A DNA stretch of 64,000 nt, taken from positions 1 through 64,000 of the forward strand of contig JAJFKV010000002.1 of NCBI GenBank assembly GCA_021773055.1, in the 5' to 3' direction. The stretch's first letter is position 1. Each line of letters begins with the position of its first letter. Position numbers and translations under genes: made by a program. Source of the stretch: Woeseiaceae bacterium (GTDB lineage: Bacteria > Pseudomonadota > Gammaproteobacteria > Steroidobacterales > Woeseiaceae). Under the pieces are notes generated by a model, which saw only the letters and a program-made list of their open reading frames with translations, was not told the DNA's origin and ran no database searches. Positions 63,960 to 64,000 of the stretch are shown piece by piece.

Positions 63960-64000
63960 TTGTCCGCGACGAGTATTGAATCTTTGAAGCGATCGCACGA
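63960..64000 (+). CDS. Start of a sigma-54-controlled gene, possibly fleS (partial)
   Basis: Only 13 codons are visible from a TTG start (MSATSIESLKRSH) with TTGGAGAG ten bases upstream. The family cannot be read from so little. In Pseudomonas and relatives the gene after fleQ with a FleQ-dependent sigma-54 promoter is the sensor kinase fleS, so that is the best guess. Confidence 0.4.
   Translation, partial: MSATSIESLKRSH

Overview
The window reads as chromosome of a Gammaproteobacterium, probably a marine or free-living lineage with Pseudomonas/Xanthomonas-like gene orders. The evidence is host gene order: rne divergent from rluC; maf / yceD-rpmF-plsX-fabH; clpS-clpA next to infA-aat; trxB / ftsK-lolA-rarA-serS; and a flagellar block ordered flgBCDEFGHIJKL-fliC-flaG-fliD-fliS-fliT-fleQ. 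I cannot name genus or species. No tRNA, rRNA, CRISPR array or insertion sequence was recognised.

Region 1 (1-7160, minus strand) is the right part of an integrated phage-like element that runs off the left edge. In transcription order it has a tyrosine integrase, an unknown 148-residue protein, an AlpA-type regulator, a small winged-helix protein, an array of four iteron-like repeats, two tandem paralogous small proteins, a fused prohead protease/HK97 capsid protein, and a tape-measure-like protein. No portal, terminase or major tail gene lies between capsid and tape measure, so it is a strongly reduced or unusual element.

Region 2 (7217-20243) is housekeeping: a low-molecular-weight tyrosine phosphatase, RNase E with a long leader, RluC, Maf, the YceD-L32-PlsX-FabH set, a DUF1232 protein, a GST, an L,D-transpeptidase facing an Lpp-like lipoprotein, and an exported transglutaminase paired with an exported protein of unknown function. 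Region 3 (20317-26372) is an SOS mutagenesis operon, lexA-imuA-imuB-dnaE2, behind two LexA boxes. Region 4 (26379-32322, minus) is gspCDEF of a type II secretion system plus a small acidic protein. Region 5 (32379-38285) holds the N-degron genes clpS, clpA and aat with infA, a FemAB-like protein and trxB. Region 6 (38464-45227) is ftsK-lolA-vanZ-rarA-serS and a facing BI-1 family gene.

Region 7 (45357-64000) is a flagellar cluster whose regulatory layers can be read in the DNA. A CRP-type site precedes the master activator gene fleQ. Sigma-54 type promoters precede flgA, flgB, a weak one fliD, and the gene after fleQ, the last with a FleQ-like box. Sigma-28 type promoters precede flgM, fliC and flgK, the flgK one lying inside flgJ. 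The flgM-flgN unit ends in a divergent CsrA-family gene with an inserted segment, giving a likely sigma-28-controlled post-transcriptional regulator. The most unusual items are the phage-like element with its iterons, the RsmN-like CsrA protein, the GspE without its zinc-binding cysteines, and the FleQ whose segment aligned with the c-di-GMP motif is changed.
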